Origin: Torymus aiolomorphi
Taxonomy: Eukaryota > Arthropoda > Insecta > Hymenoptera > Torymidae
Direction: 5' to 3'
DNA: 64,000 bases
NCBI GenBank assembly: GCA_036365515.1
Contig: CM070876.1
Location: 136,235,894-136,299,893, forward strand
The position numbers were made by a program, and so were the translations under genes. Shown here one piece after another: positions 45,400 through 56,111 of this stretch. Numbering within the stretch: the stretch's first letter is position 1; each line of letters opens with the position of its first letter. Under the pieces are notes generated by a model. That model searched no databases, was not told where the DNA came from, and worked only from the letters and a program-made list of their open reading frames with translations.

Positions 45400-46587
45400 A
45401 CTAGTTTCTATAGGAGTACTATATAATCTGCTATCTTTTATTTGATATTTATCGGCTAATGAATCAATATATTATTCTTGACTAAGTGTCATTTTACAAT
45501 CTTTATAATTATAATCAACATTAATTCCTAAATATTCCTTTATTTTACCTGTCTTTCATTTTAAATTTATCGGATAACAATTTCTTAATTTTGTGAATAT
45601 TCTTTTGATTTCTTCCACATATTAATAAGTCATCTATGTATATTAGAAGATATATAATATTTTCTCCTTCTCCGTAAATATACAAACATAAATCTACATT
45701 TTTATGAAGCCTATTTTTGTTAAGTATTCATCCAAACACTCATACCAGTCTCTAGGACTTTTTCTCAATCCATACAAAGCTTTATATAATTTTAACACTC
45801 TTTTCGTGCCATTTTCATAACCTTTAGGTTGATTAACATATACCTCTGTTGTCACTTTGCCATTTAGAAATGCAGTTTCAACATCCATTTGCTCTATTAT
45901 TAAACTATTTTGACAACAGTATGAAAGAAGTATTTTTAATGTTTGACTCTTAGCTACTGGAGCGTATATGTCATCAATTACATCAGTTTGCTGAAAGCCT
46001 CTTACAACTAGTCTAGCCTTATATCTATTATCTGATTTCTCAGTGTAAACCCATTTCACATCTAGTACTTTTTTCCTTTCTTTTTTATCAACTAACGACC
46101 AAGTTTTATTTTTATTAATACAGTCAATTTCTTTATCCATGGCTTCTTGCCAATTTTTACTATCTTTACTATTCATCGCCTCTTCAAATGTACAAGGAGT
46201 ATCTACTCTACTATAATTTACAAAGATATTATACGTTTCTGGTTCCGAATATCTTACAGTACTTTTTCTTTCACGTTCGGATCTACGTGGAATTCTCAAC
46301 CCCTGATCTTTATTGTGTCCATCTTTTATTTTATCATTTGGTTTTTCAGACTCATCTGCGCTTTCAAAGACATTATCATCCGGATTATCGTCATTATCAT
46401 TATTTCTTCTTCTACTTTCCCCGAAGGTAGAAGTAGAAGGAAGAGTATAATCAGTCTCGTTTTCGTCGAGATCTAGACCGATACATTTTACATCGTCTTC
46501 AACTATATCTACATGTCTCGCGACTACTATTTTTCTATCTAAAAGAACTCTATATCCTACTTCACTATATCCAAGTAAAATTCCCAT
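45400..46587 (-). pseudogene. pol: Copia reverse transcriptase
   Basis: Contains NWQEAMDKEIDCINKNKTW, VDVKWVYTEKSDNRYKARLV, QTDVIDDIYAPVAKSQT, EQMDVETAFLNGKV and LYKALYGLRKSPRDWYE, the Copia RT signatures. The frame stops near 45,694; the catalytic box LIYIDDLLICG is read in another frame at about 45,630. N-terminal to the RT is the acidic/polar linker after integrase. Confidence 0.88.
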
Positions 46588-47189
46588 ATTGGATTTTTAT
46601 CCCATTTCGAAGATCTTTTTTGTTCCAGATTTCTTACAAAAACTTTACTTCCATATAATCTCAAATTTTTAACATTTGGTCTTTTATTAAAGAATATTTC
46701 ATACGGTTTTTTCTTTTCAATTGTATTTGTCAACCTTCTATTTTTTAGATATGCAGCCGCGCAAACTATTTCTGGCCAATAACATTTATGTACTTTTGCT
46801 TCGGTTAATAAACAACGCGCCATATCCATTATTGATCTATTAAACCGTTCGGCTGTTCCGTTTAATTCATGAACAAATGCTGGACAATTGTTTATAACAA
46901 TACCTTTTCCTTTAACGTATTTATAAAACTGATTGTTTAAATATTCTTTACCGTTATCACATCTCAAGAATTTAATTCGCTTTCCCGTTAAATTTTCACT
47001 TTCATTAACGAAATTAATAAAACAATCAAGAACTTCATCTTTAGATTTTATGCAGTAAATTCTAGCTATTTTGCTATAATCGTCGATAAAAGAAACAAAA
47101 TATTTTTCCCCATTAAATCCTGTAGTTTTAAATCTCCTTTGCTTTATTTCTATTATTTTCGAATGGTAAGTTATGCATTTTGTTCTCAA
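46557..47189 (-). pseudogene. pol: Copia integrase core
   Basis: FVSFIDDYSKIARIYCIKSK (first aspartate region), IKFLRCDNGKEYLNNQF (second) and ELNGTAERFNRSIMD (glutamate) are complete. KRPNVKNLRLYGSKVFVR closes the domain. The first aspartate block precedes a slight frame change with the zinc-finger segment at 47,128-47,523. Confidence 0.87.
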
Positions 47190-47760
47190 TACAAATTTTA
47201 CATTTCATAAATTCGGTTTCAAGTTCACTCGGAATACGGTTAAGCAACTGTTGTTTACATATCGTATTCAAATAACCAAAGTTTACGTGCCCTAGCATTC
47301 TATGCCACCTTTCCTTCTGACTCGTATTATTATTCCGCTCGGCACTATTTACGAAATTTATATTCCTTGCCAATTTACTTTTCATCTTACATGTATCATT
47401 AAATTTAAATGCTATTGCAGTTAATTTATTATCACTATCTATAACTTTTGCAACTTTTCCTTTTAAAATTACCGTATTCTTATTATTCGTTAATTTTCCA
47501 ACACTTATTAAATTAGCATTCATTTCCTTAGCAAAATAAACATTATTAATATTAACTTTATTTTGCTTCCCGAAGGTGACAAAATAAAGAGATACAGTTC
47601 CTATCTTTGTGGCTTTTATGACTCTATTATCGCCGAGATAAATATTTATCGGTTCTTTTAAACTAATACATTTTTCAAAAAATGCTTCATTATCAATAAT
47701 GTGGTCTGAACACCCACTGTCGAGAAGCCACTCTACTACATAATTATCATTACATAACCT
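47128..47760 (-). pseudogene. pol: Copia protease and integrase zinc finger
   Basis: Around 47,725 the minus strand reads WLLDSGCSDHI, the Copia protease active site. The frame 47,523-47,128 holds NANLISVGKLTNN, then the GAG-pre-integrase/HHCC segment WHRMLGHVNFGYL and KCKICIENK. Together they would cleave Gag-Pol and bind LTR ends. A break between the protease and this frame lies near 47,523. Confidence 0.8.
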
Positions 47761-47814
47761 GTTTGTTTCGTCTCTCTGCTCCGCGTGTGCTGTCGTAGCT
47801 ACCCATGCGTTGGC

Positions 47815-48621
47815 TCATTCGCTGCTTTGTCGGCTCGTGCTGGCTTGTTGGGTGCGCTGACCTCTGCCGCCTCTGCGTCCTCTGCCGTAGCTGCCTTGGC
47901 CGCTTCCTCCGCGTCCTCTGCCTCGTGTTGACTCTTGCCATGATTCGCCGCTACGTCCCGCTTGGCTTTCATTCTTGCATTCTCTTGCAAAATGTCCGGG
48001 CTTACCGCATTTGTAACATCCTTCTTTATTTGCAGCAAATGCGTTTGAATTTCTTTCTGCTCTGTCCTTTTTGTTTTTCATTTCCGCCAATTTTATCTTG
48101 TTTCTGACGTAATCTGCTGTTTGCTCTTCTTCCTTTAGAGTGTCTATTAAATCCCCTATGTAACTCAATGACTCCGGTAATGTATTTAGCATGTAATTCA
48201 ATTTCTCTTTTTCACCAACTTTTGCACCCGCGCTTATCAAATCATTAACTAGCTTTTCAAACTCGTTGAAAAATGATTCTGTATCACTATACTTTTCAAG
48301 TCTTATTCTATCTAATTTGTTTCTGCAAACAATTTGTAATGCCGTTGACTCCTTCAAATACATCTGATCAAACTTCCTTATTATTGCGTATGCTGAGCTT
48401 TCTTGACACACATACTCCAATTGTTTATCTGATATAGAGCTGTATATATCATTTATTGCTTTTAGATCTTGTTCGTCCCAATCTTCCTTATCATTTGCAG
48501 TTTTTGCCCTCTTTATCACTACATCACATTTTTTAAATTTCAAAAACATTTCGATTCTCTTTTTGCACATACTATAATTTCCGCCATCGAATACTGGTAT
48601 TGTTATATCTTTTCTTTCCAT
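47815..48621 (-). CDS. gag: Copia Gag
   Basis: 268 codons from MERKDITIPVFDGGNYSMCK, the usual start of the Copia Gag (UBN2 family). Typical blocks are WDEQDLKAINDIYSSIS, AYAIIRKFDQMYLKES, LEKYSDTESFFNEFEKLV, LNYMLNTLPESLSYI and KNKIKLAEMK. One CCHC knuckle, CYKCGKPGHFAREC, and an RGRGGSG-rich tail follow. The frame is intact up to 47,815, unlike the pol part. Confidence 0.85.
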   Translation of the reverse strand: MERKDITIPVFDGGNYSMCKKRIEMFLKFKKCDVVIKRAKTANDKEDWDEQDLKAINDIYSSISDKQLEYVCQESSAYAIIRKFDQMYLKESTALQIVCRNKLDRIRLEKYSDTESFFNEFEKLVNDLISAGAKVGEKEKLNYMLNTLPESLSYIGDLIDTLKEEEQTADYVRNKIKLAEMKNKKDRAERNSNAFAANKEGCYKCGKPGHFARECKNESQAGRSGESWQESTRGRGRGGSGQGSYGRGRRGGRGQRTQQASTSRQSSE

Positions 48622-48856
48622 TTCGTCTTCTTGATTATTCTCGAATGTTCCTTCTTGTTCACAGTCTTTCTCTTGTTTGACCTTCGATGTTGTGGCTTGT
48701 TTGTTTAACTCGAGCGTTCCTTCGTGCTCGGAGTTTTTCTCTTCCTTGGTGTTCGCCGTCTTGATGTAAGTTTATAACCTGCCCCCAATACTCGCCGAGG
48801 CTTGTGTTGGGTCAGAGTCTTTTTTAACACTTACCAACCACGCTCCTTTGCTACCA
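48622..48856 (-). other. Copia leader and primer-binding site
   Basis: Lies between the 5' LTR and the Gag start. TGGTAGCAAAGGAGC directly follows the LTR. No other feature is seen. Confidence 0.5.
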
Positions 48857-49147
48857 TGTTGAATAAATTGAGCCGTGGTTGTAAAAAAAGGAATAATTTA
48901 TTTAAGATGAATAAGTATATACAAGTATGATGTAGCGAGCCTCATGCTCGCGGCGCGAGGTGCTTGTCGCTTGGAGTCCAACGGTCGAGAGAGTTTTGCG
49001 CGAGTCAGCAGCTGCTGCTCGCGCACCGATCACGTGATGCGTACTGGAGGGGAGCACACGTACACTTGCTTGTGTGAGTGCGCGTATACAATTCATACGC
49101 GACCTTTCCTCTTATATTACGCAATATAGAATGTACAATATTTAACA
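48857..49147 (-). mobile_element. 5' LTR of the Copia element
   Basis: 291 bp with the same ends as the 3' LTR, followed by the ATACT duplication at 49,148-49,152. Confidence 0.9.
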
Positions 49148-49152
49148 ATACT

Positions 49153-49718
49153 CTCATATAGTAAGTGAAATAGTTTTCGTTAAAAAACCAAATTCCAATT
49201 TTTGTCGGTATATAGTCTTGATAGTTATATTGAACATATGAAATTCTTCTTGCTTAAGGCGAGTCTCCAGTAGTGATTTGTGAAGTTGTTATAAAATTCC
49301 TTTAAAATCTATAAATCTTACAGATTTACATTATTCCTATATTATATGATATAGCCCATGTGTTACAAATGTTAAAATAACCTTCCGAGGGATGACTTCT
49401 TCGAAGAACTGATGGAAAATAACATACATTCAAAATGTTTCTTGTGCAAACTACCTATACTGACAAATTTTGATAAATTTTTATTTAATAACATATTCCC
49501 GCCAAAGAAATAAAATTTGATATTTTAATATAAAACATCATTCTAAAAGAAAGTCAGTATACTAATAATCTAATTAAACAATTTTTGTAAAGGGATATTT
49601 TATAAAAATAAGTTATCAAGTTGAATTTTAGAAAGATTGATTAAACTTCAAGTTAAAATAAGGTAATCCAAGAAATAATCCATCGTAGGATGATTTTGAT
49701 AGTCGTAATAGTTGTAAT
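49153..49718. other. Right-arm sequence of palindrome 2, no gene
   Basis: Mirrors 42,501-42,800 and 32,735-33,002. At about 49,448 the two blocks are joined across GGTAG, which is the empty site of the BEL element. Confidence 0.6.
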
Positions 49719-50278
49719 CACATGAGATATGAGAAAATGATCTTAAAAAAATAAACATATTTGTTATGACTTCTTTGGTATGTATTAGATTTAATTGAAA
49801 AATACTATATAAATAAAGCAAAACTTCCCACTTTGATGAGAAGTTATCAAAAACGAGATACGCCTCGTAGGTGCGACTTTGAAAAGTCGCATGAATGTAT
49901 AAACTCTCGCTTCCTTATGTACTTTAGGTGGTGATAATTCTTTTGCGGGAGCTCCGACTGCAAGCCATCTAGCGGTTAACGGCAGTACTCAGCAATTCTC
50001 AACTGCAGTACTGCACGTTGACCGCTAGATGGCTTACAGTCGGAGCTCTCTCAAAGGAATTAGCACCGCCTAAAGTACATAAGGAAGCCAGAGTTTATAC
50101 ATACATGCGAGTTTTCAAAGTCGCATCTACCAGGCGTACTTCGTTTTTAATAACTTCTCATCAAATTGGGAAGTTTTGCTTTTTTTATTTAGTATTTTTA
50201 AATTAAATCTAATAGATACCAAAGAAGTCATAACAAATATGTTTATTTTTTTAAGATCATTTTCTCATATCTCACGTG
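49719..50278. mobile_element. 560 bp foldback MITE (right arm only)
   Basis: CACATGAGATATGAGAAAAT at the left is mirrored by the sequence ending CTCACGTG at 50,278. The whole element is an imperfect palindrome with its centre near 50,005 (CATCTAGCGGT / ACCGCTAGATG). Inside, TAGGTGCGACTTTGAAAAGT and its inverse form strong substems. No left-arm counterpart. Confidence 0.75.
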
Positions 50279-50564
50279 ATTTTCACGTGATAAAATGGTC
50301 GATATTCTCACGTGAGAATTTTTAATAGCGTATTCAGCGGTACGAACACTGAAGTTGTGGCTTTTTAAAATTATTCTGTCCTTTTTCTTGCAACGTACAG
50401 AAGCTATAGCTTTAATATTTGGTACAGCATGTGATATAATGGTGTAATTGTATAATATCTATATAATAAAAAATTGGAAAAATTTATTTTGCACTTTGAA
50501 TATTGAAATGTTAAAATTTACATGGTCAATCTGTCCCAACGTAAAAATATGAAATAAATTTTTC
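50279..50564. repeat. Module copy 1, directly repeated at 51,905-52,150
   Basis: CTGAAGTTGTGGCTTTTTAAA ... AACGTACAGAAGCT ... GCATGTGATATAATGG recurs almost unchanged at 51,915. The 2 kb tRNA block lies between the two copies. No gene. Confidence 0.6.
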
Positions 50565-50826
50565 TAATTAATAAATGAAGCTAATGGCTATTACGGGCAA
50601 TCGATAAAGGATAAGGAAGGTGCCTAACTTATCAATCATCGATTTTATTCTTTTTACATGTGTATACTTACACATCTCTAATTATTCTAAACTATTAGAG
50701 TAAAGCAGTCAAGGATATTAATGCACAATTATTTTAATAATTTTAAAGTGCAGTCAAGAATTTTTAAAGGATGAGGAAAGGAAAGGTAAACGTATAGGAT
50801 GAAAAAATGAGAACGAAAAAAATAAC

Positions 50827-50898
50827 GGCCCAGGTCGGGATCGAACCGACAACCTTCTGCATACCGGGCAGCTACGCTACCATTTGCGCCACTGGGAT
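50827..50898 (-). ncRNA. tRNA-like sequence (SINE-type), minus copy
   Basis: 72 nt with exact canonical tRNA spacing. D arm GCGC/GCGT, T arm GTCGG/CCGAC, box A TGGCGCAAATGG and box B GGTTCGATCCC are good. The acceptor stem has five of seven pairs. The loop CCGGTAT has C33 instead of U33 and a GGT anticodon not normally used for Thr in eukaryotes. A T7 terminator starts about 5 nt downstream. It is likely a tRNA-derived pol III unit. Confidence 0.7.
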
Positions 50899-51399
50899 GA
50901 CGATTCTATCAGGACCCTAACCGGTTCTTAATCGTTCTCAATTATTTATTCCCCCCCCCCCCCCCCCCGTCTGCGTTATTAAGCCAAAGCAGACAATGTT
51001 AATTTATCAATTGAAGCTAATGCCCGAATATTTTTATGTTAATTAATAAATGAAGCTAATGGCTATTACGGGCAATCGATAAAGGATAAGGAAGGTGCCT
51101 AACTTATCAATCATCGATTTTATTCTTTTTACTTGTATATACTTACACATCTCTAATTATTCTAAGCTATTAGAGTAAAGCAGTCAAGGATATTAATGCA
51201 CAATTATTTTAATAATTTTAAAGTGCAGTCAAGAATTTTTAAAGGATGAGGAAAGGAAAGGTAAACGTATAGGATGAAAAAATTAGCTTCATTTGATAAA
51301 TTAACATTGTCTGCTTTGGCTTAATAACGCCGACGGGGGGGGGGGGGAATAAAAAATTGAGAACGATTAAGAACCGGTTAAGGTCCTGATAGAATCGTC

Positions 51400-51471
51400 A
51401 TCCCAGTGGCGCAAATGGTAGCGTAGCTGCCCGGTATGCAGAAGGTTGTCGGTTCGATCCCGACCTGGGCC
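51400..51471 (+). ncRNA. tRNA-like sequence (SINE-type), plus copy
   Basis: Identical by eye to the copy at 50,898-50,827, in the opposite orientation, with the same T7 run after GTTA. Same pairing defects. Confidence 0.7.
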
Positions 51472-51733
51472 GTTATTTTTTTCGTTCTCATTTTTTCATC
51501 CTATACGTTTACCTTTCCTTTCCTCATCCTTTAAAAATTCTTGACTGCACTTTAAAATTATTAAAATAATTGTGCATTAATATCCTTGACTGCTTTACTC
51601 TACTAGCTTAGAATAATTAGAGATGTGTAAGTATACACATGTAAAAAAAATAAAATCGATGATTGATAAGTTAGGCACCTTCCTTATCCTTTATCGATTG
51701 CCCGTAATAGCCATTAGCTTCATTTATTAATTA

Positions 51734-52613
51734 ACATAAAAATATTTGGGCATTAGCTTCAATTGATAAAATAAATTTTTCTATTTTTGTTTACACATAT
51801 ATTATGCAATCTTAGGTTATTTTATACTACCATACCAAATATCAAAGCTCTAGCAGTCATAGTTCAAGTGGAAATCAATTAAACATTTTTTCTTTTTCAT
51901 TTATTCAGTGATACGCTGACTGAAGTTGTGGCTTTTTAAAATTATTCTGTCCTTTTTCTTGTAACGTACAGAAGCTGTAGCTTTAATATTCGGAACAGCA
52001 TGTGATATAATGGTATAATTGTATAATATCTATAATAAATATCTATAACAAAAAATTGGAAAAATTTGTTTTGCACTTTGGATATTGAAATGTTGATATT
52101 GACTTAACATGGTCAATCTATCTCAAAGTGAAAATATAAAATAAAGTTTTTAATTTTTTTTTTGTCGTAGCTATTATGCAATCATATGTCATTTTATACT
52201 ACCATGCCAAATATCAAAGCTCCAGCAGTCTTTAATCCACTGGAAACCGATTACAAATTTTTTCTTTCTCATACATATAGCAGTACGCTCACTGAACATG
52301 TGGCTTTCTCTAATAATCTTATTTTTTTCTTTTTCTTCAAAAGTCTAGATTTTTGTAATAGTAGGTATAATGATACAGTATCATGTAATGATATATGATT
52401 GTGAGGAAAAGTAAAAAAATTAATTTTATACTTTGAATGAACATTTGTTAATGCTTATGCTAAATAAATGTCAATGTCTGAGAGTAAAAGTGCAAAATAT
52501 TTTTTCTTCTTTTTACTGACATATATTTATTACATAAGTTATATTTTTTTCGAAAGAATTTATTTAGAAAGATAATGTTACGACAACTGACTGTATTTAT
52601 AACAACTGAATTT
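51734..52613. other. Right-arm sequence with two diverged modules, no gene
   Basis: 51,770-51,900 and 52,180-52,280 are paralogous (CCAAATATCAAAGCTC ... TCCACTGG-like). 52,240-52,540 mirrors left-arm 31,555-31,620 and 32,001-32,212, and the mariner empty site is near 52,530. Confidence 0.5.
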
Positions 52614-53177
52614 AGTAATAATTTAATTAAGTCACTGACTAGGAGAGTGTCAAGGATCCGGATCACAGATTCGGCTGAAACTTTGGGAAAGGTTTTTTAT
52701 GTAGAAATATGAAGAAAGCTGCAATATTAGACCCTAACGTTCAAAAGAACTAAAGTTCTGGACATTTTTAACTTTATTTTGAAAAAAGTCTTGAAAAATG
52801 CCTCTTCTTAAAACAGTAACTATTTAACATTAGAAAGTTTTGAATATCATTTCAAAAATAGAAAATAAAAGTAGAGCAAATGATCTTTCATTTGCTTTCT
52901 TAAGAAGTAAAAAATGTCGATTCCTTCCAAAGTTAAATAAAAAGACTTTATAAGGTTAAATAGTTGCCGTTTTAAAAAGTGTTTTTTTTTTTTTTTCAAG
53001 AATTTTTTCAAAATAAAGCTAAAAATGTCTAAAACTTTAGTTTTTTTTAGCGTTAGGGTCTAATATTGCAGCTTTCTTCAATTTCTATATCCAAAAACCT
53101 AACCCAAAGTTTGAACCGAATCCGTGATCCGGATCCCTGATGCTCTCCTAGTTAGTTACTTAATTAAATTGTTACTT
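52614..53177. repeat. 560 bp foldback MITE inside palindrome 2 (right-arm copy)
   Basis: Counterpart of 29,631-30,190, with the same GGATCCGGATCACAGATTCG core and a T-rich expansion near 52,985. Confidence 0.75.
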
Positions 53178-53562
53178 AATGTGTTATTAACATTATTCTT
53201 TTTTCATCAAAAAATAATAAAGCAATAAAGAAAATAAATGGCGGAGTAAAATGGAACAAACTGAAATAGACAAGTAGCAATTTGATTTACATTTTTATAT
53301 GTTTGTTCTCTTTAGTCAAAAATTGACGAAAACTGATAATTTAACTTGGTTAGGAGCGCGGAGCTGGTCTCAAGCAAAAATCTTTTTTACTAAAATCTCA
53401 AGCAAAAATAACTTTTACTAAAATAAAATGTTTTTGTCAATACGGAGGGATATTGCAAATGTAATTAAAATGCAAAAGCGATTTTCTGTCAAGAAAAAAA
53501 TGTTAAAAGGATAGCTATTATGTTTTACTTTCTGTTATTACTGCAACATGTTTGTACGTAAC
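53178..53562. other. Outer right-arm sequence, no gene
   Basis: Mirror of 29,253-29,630, AT-rich. Homology to the left arm ends at about 53,562. Confidence 0.5.
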
Positions 53563-53604
53563 ATATTGCAGCATAATGAGAAATCATTTTTATTCAAGCA
53601 AGAG

Positions 53605-54006
53605 TCAAAGCCTAGCCTGCCACCCGTATATCTGTTGTCTGCATGGTCGTAGCATGCCTACCAACGTGTACGAAAGATACCGATATAAGAACTGAGCGCA
53701 CTCGAGTTCTGCTCCGCTTGCACTGCTGACTCTGTTCACTGTTCGACGCGTGCATGCGGAACAGGCGAACTCGGATGCATACAGCTGTTCATTTGACTTT
53801 AATAATGCAGATTCTCTTTCTATCCGTGTAAAAGCAGCGGGCCGATCTACGAGCGTCAATACTGCATGGGCACCGTCGTTATACGCCAACGACCATAGGA
53901 GCGACAGAATCCTCTCCCTCAGTGGCCTTCTTCTTTTCTGTCTCCGATGATACGACATCGCATTATTAGCCATTGAGTATATCTCAGGTAATACGAAGGC
54001 TTCCAT
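53605..54006 (-). CDS. Unidentified 133-codon ORF
   Basis: I do not recognise the protein. It starts MEAFVLPEIYSMANN at 54,006, has a basic patch YHRRQKRRRPLRERI at about residues 19-33, and contains several cysteines (FACSACTRR). Composition looks like a real protein, not low complexity. The TGA at 53,605 is followed 11 nt later by AATAAA on the minus strand (53,589-53,594), consistent with a transcript end. GC content is higher than the surroundings. It could be a last exon or a transposon gene fragment. Confidence 0.35.
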   Translation of the reverse strand: MEAFVLPEIYSMANNAMSYHRRQKRRRPLRERILSLLWSLAYNDGAHAVLTLVDRPAAFTRIERESALLKSNEQLYASEFACSACTRRTVNRVSSASGAELECAQFLYRYLSYTLVGMLRPCRQQIYGWQARL

Positions 54007-54159
54007 ACCTTTATGCTGTTTAGCTTATGCGGTCTATTTGTTTTTCAGGTTGCAAATTACCAAAAATTACGATGTTCTTCTTCCTTCTCTCTGTTCTCCA
54101 GGTAAGATTTAGAGGTCCGATTAATTTATTGGACCTTTGTTACCTTTGGTAATAGAAAT
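54007..54159. other. Short spacer, nothing recognised
   Basis: No feature is seen. Confidence 0.4.
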
Positions 54160-54540
54160 CAGGCATTTCTTCCTATAGATTTTCCTATAGGAATTTCCGC
54201 AGGTCGTAGTGCGGTTTCTGAAATCCCTGTAGGATTTTCTATAAATTATCCTATAAGAATACCTGCAGGATTTTGCAGGAAAAAATGAAGCATTGTTTCC
54301 TATAGATTCTCCTATAGAAATTTCTGCAGGTCGTAATGCGGTTTCTGTAATCCCTGTGGGATTTTCTTATCCTATAGGGATTCATACAGGATTTTACAGA
54401 TAAAATGATGCATTGTTTCCTATAGATTTTTCTTTAGGAATCCTATAAAAATCCTGTAAGAGTTCTATGAAAACTTATAGGAAAACGTATAGGATCTCTA
54501 TAGGAATTCCTACAGGTTTATTTCGTAAGGGATATACGCT
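54160..54540. repeat. ~123 bp tandem repeat rich in CCTATAG/CTGCAGG
   Basis: GCATTGTTTCCTATAGATT recurs at about 54,288 and 54,411, with a degenerate copy near 54,162. Each unit carries short inverted pieces (CCTATAGATT..CTATAGAA; CCTGTAGGATTTTC). Confidence 0.65.
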
Positions 54541-54617
54541 GTCGTATTAATTACTTGTAGATCTCGTCTCTTCCTAATATTAAATATGAACCAATTACCC
54601 TGTTGGAAAAAGCTGAT

Positions 54618-54953
54618 AGAAGTCGATAAGATTTCTTATCGACTTGAATGGGAAATCTTAATTATATTTTCTGCATTGGAAATTGACTAAATGCGATAAA
54701 ATCGATATAAGTCAATATAAGTCGATAAAACTATACGAAAAATCACAATTGAAATCGATGGAATTTGAAGATGATCTTGTTATTGCTTTCAATTGTAATT
54801 TTATTTATTGATTTCAATTGTAATTTTTCTTATAGATTTTTATCGACTTATATTGACTTATATCGATTTTATCGCATTTTATCAATTTCTAATGCAGAAA
54901 ATGGAATTAAGATGCACCATTCAAGTCGATAAGAGATTTTATCGACTTCAATG
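54618..54953. repeat. 336 bp inverted repeat (hairpin element)
   Basis: AGAAGTCGATAAGATTTCTT at the left pairs with the sequence ending CGACTTCAATGG at 54,953. Further stems are CGATATAAGTCAATATAAGT and CAATTGAAATCGATGG. Non-coding, MITE-like. No clear target duplication. Confidence 0.65.
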
Positions 54954-55069
54954 GTGAGTTTTATACATTCTCCCTAAAATATCCCCGCTAAACTTACGTA
55001 GTTTCTGCAGTAACTATGGAGAGCTTCATTAGAAGTTAACCCCTTGTCAGCCGATGGCCAAAAATCTTT

Positions 55070-55545
55070 GTAATGAAACATTGAAAATCCCATAACACGC
55101 ATTTTTCCCTGTTAAAGTGATTTTGATGAAGTTCTAAGGAGTTCCTGCATAAATTCAAAAGATTTTACGGGAATAGTGTATGGATTCTGCATAAATTGTG
55201 GAAAAATCCTACAGAAATTGTAGAGAGCTTTTGCAGAAACTGTGGAGAGATTCTGCATAAATTATGGAGAATTTCTGCATAAGTTCTGCAGTAATGTTAC
55301 CCCACAAATTCTGCATAATATGTACATATTTCATCGAAAATTTTCCTGCATAATTTTTATAAATATTCTATAGAAATGCTCTACACAAATTCTGCAGAAA
55401 TGGCCTGCAGAAAATGAGGAAATTCATCCAGAATTTCTGCAGGACTTTTTGCACAGTTTCTGCATGTTTACTACAGACTTTCTACATAATTTCTGCAGAA
55501 GTTGCAGCAGAAATTCTGCAGAAACTCTGCAAAAGATTTTATTTA
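55070..55545. repeat. Degenerate TTCTGCAGAA-rich region
   Basis: More than fifteen short variants of TTCTGCA(G/T)AA or GCATAAATT occur with irregular 20-30 bp spacing. No period is strict. Probably decayed satellite-like sequence. Confidence 0.5.
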
Positions 55546-55660
55546 AAATGATTATCTCGTTCAAAAGATGTAGACAACTTAATTATTTTATGTTCGTTTT
55601 CCTTTTATAGAATTTTAAACTTTTTCTTCCGGCATTCGGTTTGCAGTTGCAGCTCTTACG

Positions 55661-55772
55661 ACATATATATATATACACACACACACACACATGCGTACGC
55701 GCACATACATACACGCACGCACGCACACACGCACGCACCCACACACGTATATATATATATGTATATATATAC
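55661..55772. repeat. Compound AT/CA microsatellite
   Basis: TA repeats, then CA and ACGC repeats, then TA repeats. Confidence 0.9.
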
Positions 55773-56111
55773 TTAATGTAAGGCGTTTATGACCGTTAGA
55801 AGTTTACATTCTCAGTAAAATTTTTCTCGAGCGCAACGAATTTCGCATCAATTCACTGGTTTGTTTTATTTATTTATTATCTCGCGGAGTTGTTTACATT
55901 CATTCGTAATCTCTTCTACTTTATTATTTCGATCAACCAGCAGGGCTTTGAGAGAGTCCACCTTTGACTCGAGACCGCCAATTTTCTGTGTTAAGCTTGG
56001 TAAAACACTCAGAAAACCAAGGATCTCCCCAAGCTTGCACTCAATCGATCCCTGCTTCTTTTACCGTGTCGCGAATCGAATTGGTACAGATGAAGAACAT
56101 CGTATCTCACC
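55773..56111. other. Spacer, no gene supported
   Basis: An 88-codon frame at 55,861 has no recognisable domain and runs into the minisatellite, so I do not call it. A short inverted copy of the minisatellite unit is at 56,092-56,111. Confidence 0.4.

Larger units (their letters stand above)
44144..49147 (-). mobile_element. Copia LTR retrotransposon, 5.0 kb, minus strand
   Basis: LTRs at both ends start TGTTGAATAAATTGAGCC on the plus strand and end TATTTAACA, with ATACT duplicated at 44,139-44,143 and 49,148-49,152. On the minus strand the order gag, protease, integrase, reverse transcriptase, RNase H is diagnostic of Copia. TGGTAGCAAAGGAGC after the 5' LTR (minus strand, 48,856-48,842) is the likely primer-binding site. 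It is inserted only a few hundred bases from the centre of palindrome 2. The pol frame is broken and carries a 231 bp insertion. Confidence 0.95.
50565..51733. repeat. Inverted pair of tRNA-bearing units
   Basis: A left unit, 50,565-51,035, and a right unit, about 51,288-51,733, are reverse complements. A partial third unit, 51,036-51,287, lies between them. Each starts TTAATTAATAAATGAAGC and contains GGGCAATCGATAAAGGATAA, a tRNA-like 72-mer and a C or G homopolymer (C run 50,951-50,968; G run 51,339-51,348). No protein coding. Confidence 0.75.
43500..53562 (-). repeat. Palindrome 2, right arm (with insertions)
   Basis: Mirrors the left arm from the centre near 43,475 out to about 53,562. 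It is interrupted by the Copia (44,144-49,147) and by a 2 kb block at 49,719-51,770 that the left arm lacks. Beyond 53,562 the match to the left arm stops (GTTACGTACAAAC here, GTTAAGTACAAAT there). Confidence 0.85.

Noticed and set aside
51400..51471. Functional tRNA gene
   Set aside because: Acceptor stem mismatched at positions 1-2, U33 replaced by C, and a GGT anticodon.
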